Shown one piece after another: positions 50,222-59,109 of a stretch of DNA of 64,000 nucleotides. The notes under the pieces were generated by a model. The model did no database searches. It was given only the letters and a program-made list of their open reading frames with translations, and was not told where the DNA came from. The number at the start of each line of letters is the position of its first letter. The stretch's first letter is position 1. Both the position numbers and the translations under genes were made by a program. The DNA comes from Luteibacter sp. SG786. Its GTDB lineage: Bacteria; Pseudomonadota; Gammaproteobacteria; Xanthomonadales; Rhodanobacteraceae. Where the stretch lies: the NCBI RefSeq assembly GCF_011759605.1, contig NZ_JAAOYX010000001.1, positions 2,099,063 to 2,163,062 of the forward strand, read 5' to 3'.

Positions 50222-51139
50222 TCACGGCGTCGCAGCCACGCGGGCAGTAAGGAAATCGATGAAGGCACGCACGCGCGGCGGCACGAAACGGCTGTGCGGA
50301 TAGAGAAGGTTGTAGGGGCGGGACCGGCCGCCGAAGTCGGCGAGCACTTCGACCAGCGAGCCGCTTTCCAGATACTCCTGCACCACGAACCGGTACGCCT
50401 GGAACAGGCCGGCGCCGGCCCGCGCGAGCGTGACGCCGCCGAGCACGTCTTCCGAGACCGTGTAGCTGCTCTCGGCCTCGAACTCCACGTCCGCGCCGTC
50501 CTGACGGAAGAGCCAGGGAATGCGCCGGCCACTGCTGGGTAGATCGAACTGAATGCATTCGTGCCGGGCGAGGTCGGCGAGCGTGCGAGGGACGCCGTGC
50601 GCAGCGAGGTACGTGGGCGCGGCAACCACGACAAGTGCGCTGTCCTCTAGGTGACGCACGATCAGGGACGAATCGACGGGTGCGCGAACGCGAATCGCGA
50701 GGTCGAAGGCTTCGTCGGCGAAGCCGATGTTGCGATTGCTGATGTGCAGGTCCAGATGGATGCCGGGGTGTTCGCGATGGAACGCGGGCAGGGCGGGCAG
50801 CAGACGGTAGTGCGCGTACGTGGTGGGTGCGCTGATCCTCAGGCGTCCCGACAGTTGCGCCTCCTGTCCGCTGGCCATGCGCTCCGCATCGGCGAATTGC
50901 GCCAACGCCTGGCGGCACTGCTCCATGTAGACGCGCCCCGCGTCGGTAAGGCGGATCTGGCGTGTGCTGCGTACGAACAGCCGTACACCCAGCCGGGCCT
51001 CGAGTCTCGCCACCGACCGGCTGACCGCCGCCGGAGTCACGCCGGCGGCGCTGGCCGCCGCAGTGAAGCCGCCCAGCTCGCCGGCCAGGCAGAACAGCTC
51101 GATGCTGCCGAGCATCAGGTCGTCGAACTGGCGATGCAT
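50222..51139 (-). CDS. LysR-family transcriptional regulator
   Basis: A 305-residue regulator. The N-terminal winged helix-turn-helix (LFCLAGELGGFTAAASAAGVTPAAVSRSVARLEARLGVRLF) is followed by the type-2 periplasmic-binding-fold effector domain with the LysR pattern LSGRLRISAPTTYAHYRLLPALPAF. It is divergent from an SDR gene with about 120 bp between them, the usual layout for control of the neighbour. The inducer is unknown. Confidence 0.93.
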   Translation of the reverse strand: MHRQFDDLMLGSIELFCLAGELGGFTAAASAAGVTPAAVSRSVARLEARLGVRLFVRSTRQIRLTDAGRVYMEQCRQALAQFADAERMASGQEAQLSGRLRISAPTTYAHYRLLPALPAFHREHPGIHLDLHISNRNIGFADEAFDLAIRVRAPVDSSLIVRHLEDSALVVVAAPTYLAAHGVPRTLADLARHECIQFDLPSSGRRIPWLFRQDGADVEFEAESSYTVSEDVLGGVTLARAGAGLFQAYRFVVQEYLESGSLVEVLADFGGRSRPYNLLYPHSRFVPPRVRAFIDFLTARVAATP

Positions 51140-51142
51140 GAG

Positions 51143-51155
51143 TTACACCATGTAA
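51143..51155. promoter_or_regulatory. Candidate LysR operator (T-N11-A palindrome)
   Basis: TTACACCATGTAA is a 13-bp interrupted palindrome (TTAC/GTAA) matching the LysR T-N11-A box. It lies 4 bases upstream of the LysR start codon and about 105 bp from the SDR gene start. Confidence 0.5.
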
Positions 51156-51258
51156 TAGGTTATTTGCTTCGGATCATATTTATTGCCACCCGGCGCATCA
51201 ATAGATTGTGCGTCAGGCCCGGCCACGCGCCGGCATCCATCCCTATCCGGAGCAACCC

Positions 51259-51993
51259 ATGAGCACCCGCAACACCGTTATCGTCACCGGCGCCTCCAGC
51301 GGCCTCGGCTTTGCCGTCGCGAAGGCATTCCTCGACCTCGGCTACAACGTCGTGGGCAACGGTCGCAGCCAGGCTCGCCTGGACGAGGCGGCCAAGGTCC
51401 TCGGCAACAGCGACCGCTTCCTCACCGTCGCAGGCGACATCGCGCTGCCCGAAACGGCCGAGCGTCTGTTCGACCACGCCATCGAGGCGTTCGGTTCGGT
51501 GGACGTGCTGGTCAACAATGCCGGCATCTTCATTGCCAAGCCGTTCGCCGATTACACCGTGCAGGACATCGACGCGATGATCGACACCAACCTGCGCGGC
51601 GTCGTCTACCCGTCCCAGGTCGCCGCGCGGCACATGGCGGCGCGCAAGTCGGGCCATATCGTCAACATCACCGCGAACCTGGGCCTCCAGCCGGATCGCA
51701 ACGTCACCGCGGCCATGGCCGTGCTGATCAAGGGCGGTCTGAACGATGTCACCCGTGCGCTGGCGCTCGAGCTGTCGCCGCATAACGTGCGCGTGAGCGC
51801 GGTCGCCCCGGGTATCATCGACACGCCGATGCACTCGCCGGAGACCCATGCATTCCTCAGCGGTCTGAATCCGATGAATCGGCTGGGCCGTCCGGAAGAC
51901 ATCGCGGAGGCGGTGGTCTATCTGGTGCGCAGTTCCTTCACCAACGGTGTGGTGTTGCCGGTCGACGGCGGCGCGAGCACCGGTCGCTGGTAA
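51259..51993 (+). CDS. Short-chain dehydrogenase/reductase (SDR)
   Basis: NAD(P)-dependent oxidoreductase of 244 residues. The Rossmann motif is TGASSGLG (TGxxxGxG), followed by NNAG (VDVLVNNAGIF) and PGIIDTPM. The expected catalytic Tyr-x3-Lys is not clear: the position after the strand ending NITANLG reads QPDRNVTAAMAVLIKGG, with methionine or alanine in place of tyrosine. The enzyme may thus be atypical. ATG at 51259 is preferred over the longer frame. The tautomerase gene begins 7 bp after its stop, so the two are cotranscribed and probably LysR-controlled. Confidence 0.85.
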   Translation: MSTRNTVIVTGASSGLGFAVAKAFLDLGYNVVGNGRSQARLDEAAKVLGNSDRFLTVAGDIALPETAERLFDHAIEAFGSVDVLVNNAGIFIAKPFADYTVQDIDAMIDTNLRGVVYPSQVAARHMAARKSGHIVNITANLGLQPDRNVTAAMAVLIKGGLNDVTRALALELSPHNVRVSAVAPGIIDTPMHSPETHAFLSGLNPMNRLGRPEDIAEAVVYLVRSSFTNGVVLPVDGGASTGRW

Positions 51994-52000
51994 CGCCGTC

Positions 52001-52228
52001 ATGCCCTTCGTCAATGTTCGTATCACGCGTGAAGGCAACACACCTGCGCAGAAGGCGCAGGTGATCGCCGAAATTACCGAAACGCTGGAGCGGGTGCTCG
52101 GGAAGTCGCCTGAGCTGACACACGTGGTGATCGAGGAGGTCGCCATGGAGGACTGGGGTTACCGCGGTGTTCCGACATCGCAACTGCGAGGGCCGGATCC
52201 CGGGCCAAGCGGCGGCGTGAAGCGTTGA
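52001..52228 (+). CDS. 4-oxalocrotonate tautomerase family protein
   Basis: Small tautomerase of 75 residues. After removal of the initiator Met the N-terminal proline (MPFVNVRITREGNTPAQKA) is the catalytic base, and the family continues with VIAEITETLERVLGKSPELTHVVIEEVAMEDWGYRG. The C-terminus is slightly extended (LRGPDPGPSGGVKR). It follows the SDR gene by 7 bp. Aromatic catabolism is not otherwise present, so the substrate is unknown. Confidence 0.88.
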   Translation: MPFVNVRITREGNTPAQKAQVIAEITETLERVLGKSPELTHVVIEEVAMEDWGYRGVPTSQLRGPDPGPSGGVKR

Positions 52229-52274
52229 GGCAGGCCGTTTCGGCAAGGTCGCGCATTCTGTACGGTTTCTTCAC

Positions 52275-52859
52275 GTGCATGAGCCGATGTCTGTCGCCAT
52301 GCGCACGCACCTTGCCGGAATGTTCCTCTTCTTCTGTGTTCTTGCTTCGGCGAGAGCACAGGAGGTCATGTCGCCCGGCGCCGCACAGGCGATCGGTTTC
52401 GATAGCCTTCCCAGCGGAGGCATCGCCACGCCGTTCCAGGATCCCGGGGGCCTGTTCAGCATTGCCGCTTCGAAACGCGGCCCGTTTCTTTATGGCGAGC
52501 GAGCGGAGGCAGGCATGCGTCCGCTCGCCGGCCGCTATCTCGCGATACGCCCGGGCGTGGGCAAGAGCGCGAACCTGACCAGCATCGTGCTGGCACCTGG
52601 ACTTCGCGGCAGCGACGCGTCCTTCGATTACTGGATCCAGACGCCGGGCGAACAGGCCGTGCAGCTTGGCTGCGTCTTCAGCAGCGGCCCGGAAACCGCG
52701 TCGTGGTCCGGCGCCACCGTTCACGCCGGCAACTACAGTTGTCATGCGCCGCCCGGCGCGACGATCCGCGAGATACACCTGAACACGACCTTTGAAGGCG
52801 GCATCCTGCGCATCGACAACCTCGTGATCCACATGGGCAGCGCGTTGGCGAAGGATTGA
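52275..52859 (+). CDS. Hypothetical secreted protein
   Basis: A 194-residue protein, or 186 from the in-frame ATG at 52299; no ribosome-binding site separates the two. A signal peptide is present (MRTHLAGMFLFFCVLASARAQ). The mature part (IGFDSLPSGGIATPFQDPGGLFSIAAS... VGKSANLTSIVLAPGLRGSDASFDYWIQTPG... GATIREIHLNTTFEGGILRIDNLVIHMG) has the alternating character of a beta-sandwich, with two cysteines that could pair. I recognise no named family. It may follow the tautomerase gene on the same transcript. Confidence 0.65.
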   Translation: MHEPMSVAMRTHLAGMFLFFCVLASARAQEVMSPGAAQAIGFDSLPSGGIATPFQDPGGLFSIAASKRGPFLYGERAEAGMRPLAGRYLAIRPGVGKSANLTSIVLAPGLRGSDASFDYWIQTPGEQAVQLGCVFSSGPETASWSGATVHAGNYSCHAPPGATIREIHLNTTFEGGILRIDNLVIHMGSALAKD

Positions 52860-52915
52860 GCGAGCAGGCACCCGGCCATCCGGAAGCGGCCGACCACCCG
52901 GCCGGCCGGTTTCGA

Positions 52916-53344
52916 TTACCGCACTTGCAGGCTCACCCGTCGCACGCCGCCGATGCCGTTCGGAATCACCATGTATTCGAAGTTGCCGCCGTCGCGGCCG
53001 CTGGCGTCCCATGTGCGGCGGTAGCCGACGACGGTGCCGCGGCCATTGCAGGGAAGGGCGCGGCCCCGGACGTTGCATAGAGGGACCGTCCGGATCTCAC
53101 GCAAGGAGAAGCCAAGCAAACGTGCTTGCGGATTGTTGCCGTACCCGATTTCCTCTGTGGTGATGTGCATCCTGGCGCCGCCGTGATCCCGCGAGGTGGA
53201 AGAGTTCCCTGACGACACACGCTCTGTGCCGCCCTGAGACGATTCGACTGAATAGACGGCTACGCGAGTAAGGTTATTGGCTTGCGCTGTACCGGCGATC
53301 AGGCATGCAGCGAGCGCAATTGTTAAGGTGGTGGCGTATTTCAT
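52916..53344 (-). CDS. Hypothetical secreted protein
   Basis: A 142-residue protein with a clear signal peptide (MKYATTLTIALAACLIAGTAQA) and a strong ribosome-binding site (GGAGGAATCATC then ATG), which fixes the start at 53344. The mature domain has two conserved-looking cysteines (VPLCNVRGRALPCNGRG) and beta-rich text (RVAVYSVESSQGG... EYMVIPNGIGGVRRVSLQVR). No family recognised. It converges on the previous secreted protein gene, with about 55 bp between them. Confidence 0.65.
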   Translation of the reverse strand: MKYATTLTIALAACLIAGTAQANNLTRVAVYSVESSQGGTERVSSGNSSTSRDHGGARMHITTEEIGYGNNPQARLLGFSLREIRTVPLCNVRGRALPCNGRGTVVGYRRTWDASGRDGGNFEYMVIPNGIGGVRRVSLQVR

Positions 53345-53590
53345 GATGATTCCTCCACGGTCGACATGACCGTGGAACATCTTTAGTGAGCACAGGCCCT
53401 GTTTCGGTAGGGATTTGACGATATTAATGGGCGGCCACATGCCCGATCCAGGGTGCGATCAATCGTCTCGCTCCTTCTGCGTAGGGGAAGCCGCGAAGTC
53501 AAGGAGGAATACGTCGCTTTGGATGTGGTCCTTGTTCTTCCACAAAGCAAAGTTTGCTCTTGTAGATAACCTTCATCAGGAGCACGAAGA
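53345..53590. other. AT-richer intergenic region
   Basis: A spacer between two divergently transcribed small genes, visibly less GC-rich than the surrounding chromosome. It must hold the promoters for both genes, but I cannot identify a convincing -35/-10 pair. The AGGAG at about 53579 serves the rightward gene. Confidence 0.5.
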
Positions 53591-54001
53591 ATGCATATCA
53601 CGCCCGCTCGCCTGAGTCATATTGGGACTGCAAGTGCGCAAGTTGCACTATCGCAGCCTCCCAGAAAAAACGAGGCGCTGCAAATCGAACGTCCGCCTTC
53701 CGTGGCTCGGGTAGATTTCTCTCGAATCACCCCGCGCCAGCTTCAAGCCTATTGCGACGAACTGATCTTTACTGGTGGTGATGCTGAATTCGAAGACGCG
53801 AGCGCTCTCTTTACTTCACTTCCGTCAGGGATATTTGAGAGCGACCCGGACAAGCCTATCGACCTTGCGGGCCACATCGAAGGCATGATCGAGTTCGACC
53901 GGAACAACGGCTTCGACGCCCTGGCTGTCTTCTATGCCGGGCTGCTGGAGCGAATGAAACTCATGGAAGCGAAGTCCGTTCACCTTTCGGTAGTCGCCTA
54001 G
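53591..54001 (+). CDS. Hypothetical protein
   Basis: A 136-residue protein without signal peptide or membrane segment. The N-terminal 40 residues are disordered-looking and polar (MHITPARLSHIGTASAQVAL...). The rest is an acidic helical domain (VDFSRITPRQLQAYCDELIFTGGDAEFEDASALFTSLPSGIF... HIEGMIEFDRNNGFDALAVFYAGLLERMKLMEA). AGGAG lies at good spacing before the ATG. The codon usage and base content are less GC-biased than the neighbours, so horizontal acquisition is possible. The disordered head with a folded helical body resembles secreted effector architecture only in a loose sense. Confidence 0.65.
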   Translation: MHITPARLSHIGTASAQVALSQPPRKNEALQIERPPSVARVDFSRITPRQLQAYCDELIFTGGDAEFEDASALFTSLPSGIFESDPDKPIDLAGHIEGMIEFDRNNGFDALAVFYAGLLERMKLMEAKSVHLSVVA

Positions 54002-54010
54002 GTGCGTTGG

Positions 54011-54040
54011 CTGTAGGAGCCGCCATGGCGGCTCCTACAG
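54011..54040. repeat. Perfect 30-bp palindrome of the REP-like family
   Basis: The 15-base half CTGTAGGAGCCGCCA is followed by its exact reverse complement. It is the minimal form of the REP-like element and lies between two convergent genes, where it can fold in both transcripts. Confidence 0.85.
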
Positions 54041-54048
54041 GCGTGGCG

Positions 54049-55992
54049 TCATTTCGTTATGGGGAGTTCCAGGTAGGTACCGTTCTGACCGTCGCGCAGC
54101 ACGCGTTGCGTTGCCTTGCGGTAGTCGCCGGCCTTCGCGTTGAAGATGTTCGGCACGAAGGTCTGCGGGTTGCGGTCGTACAGCGGGAACCAGCTGGACT
54201 GGATCTGCACCATCACGCGGTGGCCGGGCTGGAAGACGTGGTTTACCGTGGGCAAAGGGAAACGGTATTCGAGCGGCTTGTCAGGCACGAGCGCCTTGGG
54301 TGTGTCGTAGCCTTCGCGGTAGCGGCCACGGAATATTTCCATGGCGATGGGCAACTGGTAGCCGCCCATCGAGGGTTGCTCTTCCACCTCGTCGGGGTAC
54401 ACATCGATCAGCTTCACCACCCAGTCGCTATCCGTGCCGCTGGTGGAAGCCAGCAGGTGCACCAGCGGTTCGCCGGCCACGTTCATGGGTTGATCGAGCA
54501 CGGGCGAGACGTAGGTGAGCACGTCGGTGCGCGTGGCGAACTGGCGCTGGTCGTCCACCAGCCATTCCGGCCAGCTGTCGACCTGATCGGGCACGCCATG
54601 CGACCACGGCTGGATCGGACGGACACGATATGGCACCGGCTTGGCCGGGTCCGACACATATTCGTCGGCGCCGCTTGCCGGCACGGCCTCGCCGAAGCCA
54701 CCGTCGGCTTCCACGTACCAGCGCCGCATCGTGGGGGTGCATCCTTCCCGGCAGGCGGACGGCCAGTTGTCTAGTTTGCGCCAGACGTTCTCGCCGGTGA
54801 CGAACGCATTCACCGGTGCGATGTCCGCCTGCGGTGCGCCATCCTTCAGGTACTGCGCCAGGAAGGGGCGGAGGATCTGCTGCCGGAACGTGGTGCCGGT
54901 GTCGCTTTCGAGTTTGATCGGACCGATGCTTTCGCCTCGCTCCCAGGTCTTCGCATGACGCCAGGGGCCGAGGACGAGCCACAGCTTCCTGTGTTCAGGG
55001 TCGCGCGGGGCGAGGGCGCGGTACACGGCCATGTCGCCGTAGTTGTCTTCCTGGTCCCACAGGCTGTGCACCAGCATCGTAGGTACCGTCATGGGTTCCT
55101 TCGCGGCGATGCGGTCCAGGGCCTGTTCCGACCAGAAGTTGTCGTAGGCGGGATGGGCCAGGAGCTTTTGCCAGAAGCCGAGCGCTTCCATGCCGTAGGC
55201 GCGGCCGACGTCGCCAGCGGAACCGTAGTGAAGGTAAAGGTCGTAGTCGTCGCGGTAGCCGCTGGTCCAGCCGATGTCGCTGCGGCGGGAATTCACCATG
55301 CCGTAGATGTAAGGAATCATCTGCTGGCGGAAGGCGCCGCGATGGAACCAGTCGTCGCCCATCCATCCGTCGATCATGGGATTGATGGGCACGGCCACCT
55401 TGAGGGCAGGGTGCGGGCGGATGGTGGCGACCATCGCCTCGAAGCCATCGTAGGAAATACCGATGATCCCGACCTTCCCGTTGGACTCCGGCACGTGCTT
55501 CACCAGCCAGTCGACGGTGTCGTAGATGTCGGACGATTCGTCCACGGCGGTGGGATTGCCATGGCCGATCGGCGGGCGGTTCATGACGAAGTCGCCTTCG
55601 GAACCGTGCTTCCCGCGGATGTCCTGGATCACCCGGATGTAGCCGTCCTGCACGACGATGTCGGCCGGATTGTCGTAGCCACGCAAGGTTGGCCCGAGGT
55701 GCGGGCTGTCCCCACGGTGGCCCATGCCGTCGGCACCATAAGGCGTGCGGGTAAGCAGAATGCCCGCGTGCGTCGCGCCTTTGGGAACGAGGATCACGGT
55801 GTGCAGTTTCACCCCGTCGCGCATCGGGATGTCGACGGTGCGCCGTTCGAAATCGAAGCCGGCCTCCGTCCGTGCGAAATGCGCGGGAATCTCGCTAGGA
55901 AGCTCTTTATAGGTGCGTTCGCCACCTGCCGCCGGAGTAGCGAGGACTCCGGCGGCGAGTGCGACGAAACCCAGTCGCAGCAGTGTGTGCAT
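54049..55992 (-). CDS. CocE/NonD family hydrolase (X-Pro dipeptidyl-peptidase-like, secreted)
   Basis: Serine hydrolase of 647 residues. It has a signal peptide (MHTLLRLGFVALAAGVLATPAAG), an alpha/beta-hydrolase domain with the nucleophile in GISYDG, catalytic aspartate in SLWDQEDNYGD and histidine in GPWRHAK, and a C-terminal jelly-roll domain (from about 460). The family includes cocaine esterase, alpha-amino-acid ester hydrolases and glutaryl-7-ACA acylase, which act on esters or amides of amino acids. It starts 10 bp after the stop of the TonB receptor gene and is probably cotranscribed with it. Confidence 0.92.
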   Translation of the reverse strand: MHTLLRLGFVALAAGVLATPAAGGERTYKELPSEIPAHFARTEAGFDFERRTVDIPMRDGVKLHTVILVPKGATHAGILLTRTPYGADGMGHRGDSPHLGPTLRGYDNPADIVVQDGYIRVIQDIRGKHGSEGDFVMNRPPIGHGNPTAVDESSDIYDTVDWLVKHVPESNGKVGIIGISYDGFEAMVATIRPHPALKVAVPINPMIDGWMGDDWFHRGAFRQQMIPYIYGMVNSRRSDIGWTSGYRDDYDLYLHYGSAGDVGRAYGMEALGFWQKLLAHPAYDNFWSEQALDRIAAKEPMTVPTMLVHSLWDQEDNYGDMAVYRALAPRDPEHRKLWLVLGPWRHAKTWERGESIGPIKLESDTGTTFRQQILRPFLAQYLKDGAPQADIAPVNAFVTGENVWRKLDNWPSACREGCTPTMRRWYVEADGGFGEAVPASGADEYVSDPAKPVPYRVRPIQPWSHGVPDQVDSWPEWLVDDQRQFATRTDVLTYVSPVLDQPMNVAGEPLVHLLASTSGTDSDWVVKLIDVYPDEVEEQPSMGGYQLPIAMEIFRGRYREGYDTPKALVPDKPLEYRFPLPTVNHVFQPGHRVMVQIQSSWFPLYDRNPQTFVPNIFNAKAGDYRKATQRVLRDGQNGTYLELPITK

Positions 55993-56002
55993 GACGTCTC
56001 CG

Positions 56003-59000
56003 TCAGAAGTCGTAGGTGACGCCGAGGCGTGCGTAACGAGGTGTCGTGTAGCTGTTGACCTGGCCGTAACCGTCGTTCACGGATCCGCTGCTGCCTGACA
56101 CGGGGTTGGTCGATTCCGCCCGCTGCTGGTTCAGCAGGTTGAACACCGATACGTTGAAGGCCAGCTTGCGATCGGCCCACAACGGACGGTATTCGACGTT
56201 CACGTCGAGCAGTTCTTCCCACGGCTGGCGACCCTTCGCGCCGTATGCCGAGGGCTGGCCGAAGCAGAAGTGGTAGTAGCTGCCGTAACCGGACGGGTCG
56301 CTTTCGTCCGCGCCGTAGCGGCCCAGGCAGGACTTCGGCAAGCCCGATTGCACCGTGAGGTTGGCCGACACCATCCACTCGGCCGCGATCTGATAAGAGC
56401 CATAGAGCTTCAGCTGGTGCTTGCGGTCATTGGCGAGGTAGCCGTTGGCGTAGTCCATCAGCGTGGCGTAATCCCAGTCGCGCGAGGCCGCGACCGAACC
56501 CTGGTTCACGTCGGAACGCACCTGGCCCTCGGTGTTGCCGTAGCTGCGCGAGAACAGGTAGTCCACCTTGCCCGACCACTTGCCGTCGAACGGGTGCGAG
56601 AGGTAGAGATCCAGGCCGTAGTAGTTGCGCTTCAGATGGCTGAAGCCGAAGTCGTCGTTGGTGACGGTGACATTGTAGTAGCCGCCGCCGTCCTTCTTCA
56701 GCTGGTAGACATTGGCGCGGCCCGGGTTGGACAGGTAGCAGCTGCCGATGGTGAGCGTGTCGATGTCGGCGCCCTGCGCCGCGGCCGCGCGGCTGATGGC
56801 GCCGTTGTCGCACACGTCGTCCAGCGCGTTGCGCAGCTTGCGCACCGTGGCCTTGGCGCCCCACACCCAGTCTGCGTTCAACTGCTGGTCCATGCCGAGG
56901 ATGAACTCGTCCTGGTATTCCGACTTGATGTTCTTCGAGCTGACGGTGCGGGGATCGGGTGCCTGGCCGTACTCGCCGTTCGGCGACACGCCGCCGCCGG
57001 TCTGGGAGGCGATGTAGGTGATACCGGTGGGCAGGCCGTGCGAGTCGATGCCGGTATAGGTGAAATACTGGTTTACCGCGAGCGAACCGGCGGAGGTGCG
57101 CAAGGCCACGGAAGCCGGCATGGCGAGGAAGTAGCGGCCCGCGTTGCCGTAGATCTTCATCGTCGAATCGCCGTTCACATCCCAGCTGAAGCCGAGACGC
57201 GGCGCCCATTGCGGCTTGGTGAGCTTGAGGTACGGCTTGCCTTCGGGGTTGTAGTTCGTGAACTGGTCGTTGCGCAGGCCGAGGGAAAGCAGCAGGCGAT
57301 CGGTGACCTGCCAGTCGTCCATCACGTATTGGGCGCGCTGCTTCACGCGAACGGAGGCCAGCGTGTTGTAGTGGCGGTAGTAGGCGTAGTAGCCGTTCTC
57401 GCCACCGGGGTAGTCGCCCGGCTTGCCCACGAACGGGTTGTCGCTGATGTTGAGGTTGGGGTCCTGCTTGCCGTACCAGAGTTCGTAACCGTCGCCGCCG
57501 ATGGTGGTGCCGTCGTCGATGTCGTGGGAATCCTGGTTGTCGATGCCGGCGGTGATCGAGTGGTTGCCGATCTTGTAGTTCAGGTCGACGCGAAGGTTGC
57601 GGTTGGTGGACTCGTGGTCGGGGTTGTCCACGGTGTCCAGCGTCTGCCCGTTGGTGATCGGCGAACCGCCGTTCAGGGCCGGGTTCTGCTGGTTCACGCC
57701 GCCGATGAAGGGGCCGGTGACGCCGGTACCCGGCGGCTCGTTGTAATACGTGAGCTTCGACTTGCCGTAGAGGGCCGTCAGGGTGAGGTCGTCGGTGATG
57801 TAGCTGGTGTACTTGGCGACATACATCATCGCCTTGGTCTTGTATGTGTAATCGGTGCCGGCATAGTCGCCGATGGTGTTGTCGTCGTAGTCGTAGGCGT
57901 ACTTGTTGCCGTTGCTACGATGCGTCTGGTTGACGCCGGTCAGTTCGAGGATGTTGCTGTCGTTGATGTTCCAGTCGAGCTTGCCGTACCACTTCGGGTC
58001 CTTGTACGTGTAGCGCGTGTCGTACGCGTGGTTCACGTCGCCGATGGTGTTGCCCTCGCTGCGCTCCATCTCCACGGCGGCGAAGGCATAGAGCTTGTCC
58101 TTGATCAGCGGGCCACCTGCGTAAGCGCTGATGGTGCTGCTGTGCTCGTGATTGTCGTCGTTGCGGAGGAAGACGGAACCCGGCGGATTGGGATTGTTGT
58201 GCCCGTACTTGATGTTCCGCGCGCTGGCACGTGCGAAGTCGGGTTCCCACAGCACCTGCGCGCCGAAGTGCCATTCGTTGCTGCCGCGCTTGCCCACCTG
58301 GCTGATCACGCCGCCGTCGGAGCGGCCGTACATGGCGGAATAGCCGCCGCTCAACACTTCCTGCTGGTCCACCGCGCCATAGGGCAGCGTGATGCCACCG
58401 AAGCCGCTGAGCGGATCGGTGGTGTTCATGCCGTTGATGTAATACGCGTTCTCGGTGACCGACGAGCCGGCGAAGCTCACCAGCCGGTTGCCGAAGGCAC
58501 CCTTGAAGCCGCGCGCACCCGGCGAGGCGCCCGGTGCGAGCAGGGCCACGGCTTCGGCGGTGCGTGCCAGCGGAAGGCGAGCCATGTCCTGCGCGGTGAT
58601 CACGGTGCTCGAAGCGACCGTGGCCACGTCGATCTTGGGCAGGCTGGTGGCCGACACCGTCACGCCTTCGAGCTGCTGGGCGTCGGTCGCGCCGCCGGCG
58701 GTATCGAACGAGACGTCGGTGGCGGCGCCGACCCGAAGCGTAACGTTGTCGCGGGTGTCCACGACCTGACCGTTCGCCTTGAGCGACACCTTGTACGTGG
58801 CCAGGGGCAGGGCCTCGACCGAGTAGCGACCGCGAGCGTCCACGGGCACTTCGCGCACGAGGCCATTGCTGCCCTCCACGAGCACGGTTTCACCGGCCGT
58901 TGCCGGAGCCTGGCCGGCGATGCGGCCGGTGGTGGCCTGGCCAAACGCCACGCCGGACAGGGAGGCCGCGACGGCGGCGCACAAGAGGGTACGTCGAAGG

Positions 59001-59017
59001 TTGGGGCGGGAATGCAT
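56003..59017 (-). CDS. TonB-dependent receptor with carboxypeptidase-regulatory-like N-terminal domain (Oar-like)
   Basis: Outer-membrane importer of 1004 residues. After the signal peptide (LRRTLLCAAVAASLSGVAFGQ) comes a CarboxypepD_reg-like domain (about residues 25-105), then a plug domain (VSATSLPKIDVATVASSTVITAQDMARLPLARTAEAVALLAPG... YYINGMNTTDPLSGFGG) and a 22-strand barrel that ends in phenylalanine (RYARLGVTYDF). No canonical TonB box is obvious. Oar-like receptors often carry peptides or proteins. ATG at 59017 follows GGAG. The CocE-type hydrolase gene follows after 10 bp. Confidence 0.92.
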   Translation of the reverse strand: MHSRPNLRRTLLCAAVAASLSGVAFGQATTGRIAGQAPATAGETVLVEGSNGLVREVPVDARGRYSVEALPLATYKVSLKANGQVVDTRDNVTLRVGAATDVSFDTAGGATDAQQLEGVTVSATSLPKIDVATVASSTVITAQDMARLPLARTAEAVALLAPGASPGARGFKGAFGNRLVSFAGSSVTENAYYINGMNTTDPLSGFGGITLPYGAVDQQEVLSGGYSAMYGRSDGGVISQVGKRGSNEWHFGAQVLWEPDFARASARNIKYGHNNPNPPGSVFLRNDDNHEHSSTISAYAGGPLIKDKLYAFAAVEMERSEGNTIGDVNHAYDTRYTYKDPKWYGKLDWNINDSNILELTGVNQTHRSNGNKYAYDYDDNTIGDYAGTDYTYKTKAMMYVAKYTSYITDDLTLTALYGKSKLTYYNEPPGTGVTGPFIGGVNQQNPALNGGSPITNGQTLDTVDNPDHESTNRNLRVDLNYKIGNHSITAGIDNQDSHDIDDGTTIGGDGYELWYGKQDPNLNISDNPFVGKPGDYPGGENGYYAYYRHYNTLASVRVKQRAQYVMDDWQVTDRLLLSLGLRNDQFTNYNPEGKPYLKLTKPQWAPRLGFSWDVNGDSTMKIYGNAGRYFLAMPASVALRTSAGSLAVNQYFTYTGIDSHGLPTGITYIASQTGGGVSPNGEYGQAPDPRTVSSKNIKSEYQDEFILGMDQQLNADWVWGAKATVRKLRNALDDVCDNGAISRAAAAQGADIDTLTIGSCYLSNPGRANVYQLKKDGGGYYNVTVTNDDFGFSHLKRNYYGLDLYLSHPFDGKWSGKVDYLFSRSYGNTEGQVRSDVNQGSVAASRDWDYATLMDYANGYLANDRKHQLKLYGSYQIAAEWMVSANLTVQSGLPKSCLGRYGADESDPSGYGSYYHFCFGQPSAYGAKGRQPWEELLDVNVEYRPLWADRKLAFNVSVFNLLNQQRAESTNPVSGSSGSVNDGYGQVNSYTTPRYARLGVTYDF

Positions 59018-59056
59018 GTGAGTGCTCCGGGAAGACATGTGGTGTGTGGCTGGAAT

Positions 59057-59075
59057 GTTTTCTATCGATTGAAAC
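59057..59075. promoter_or_regulatory. Candidate operator upstream of the TonB receptor gene
   Basis: GTTTTCTATCGATTGAAAC is an imperfect palindrome around ATCGAT. It lies about 40 bp before the receptor start codon. The segment TCGATTGAAA is also found upstream of the GH92 gene (5940-5949), hinting at a common regulator. Confidence 0.35.
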
Positions 59076-59109
59076 GGCGGTGGCAGTGGCCTTCCTGGCG
59101 CGGGTTGTT

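Noticed and set aside
54011-54040. Reading the perfect palindrome as part of a CRISPR array
   Set aside because: The related copies are tens of kilobases apart, with no regular spacers or cas genes. They fit REP-like elements instead.
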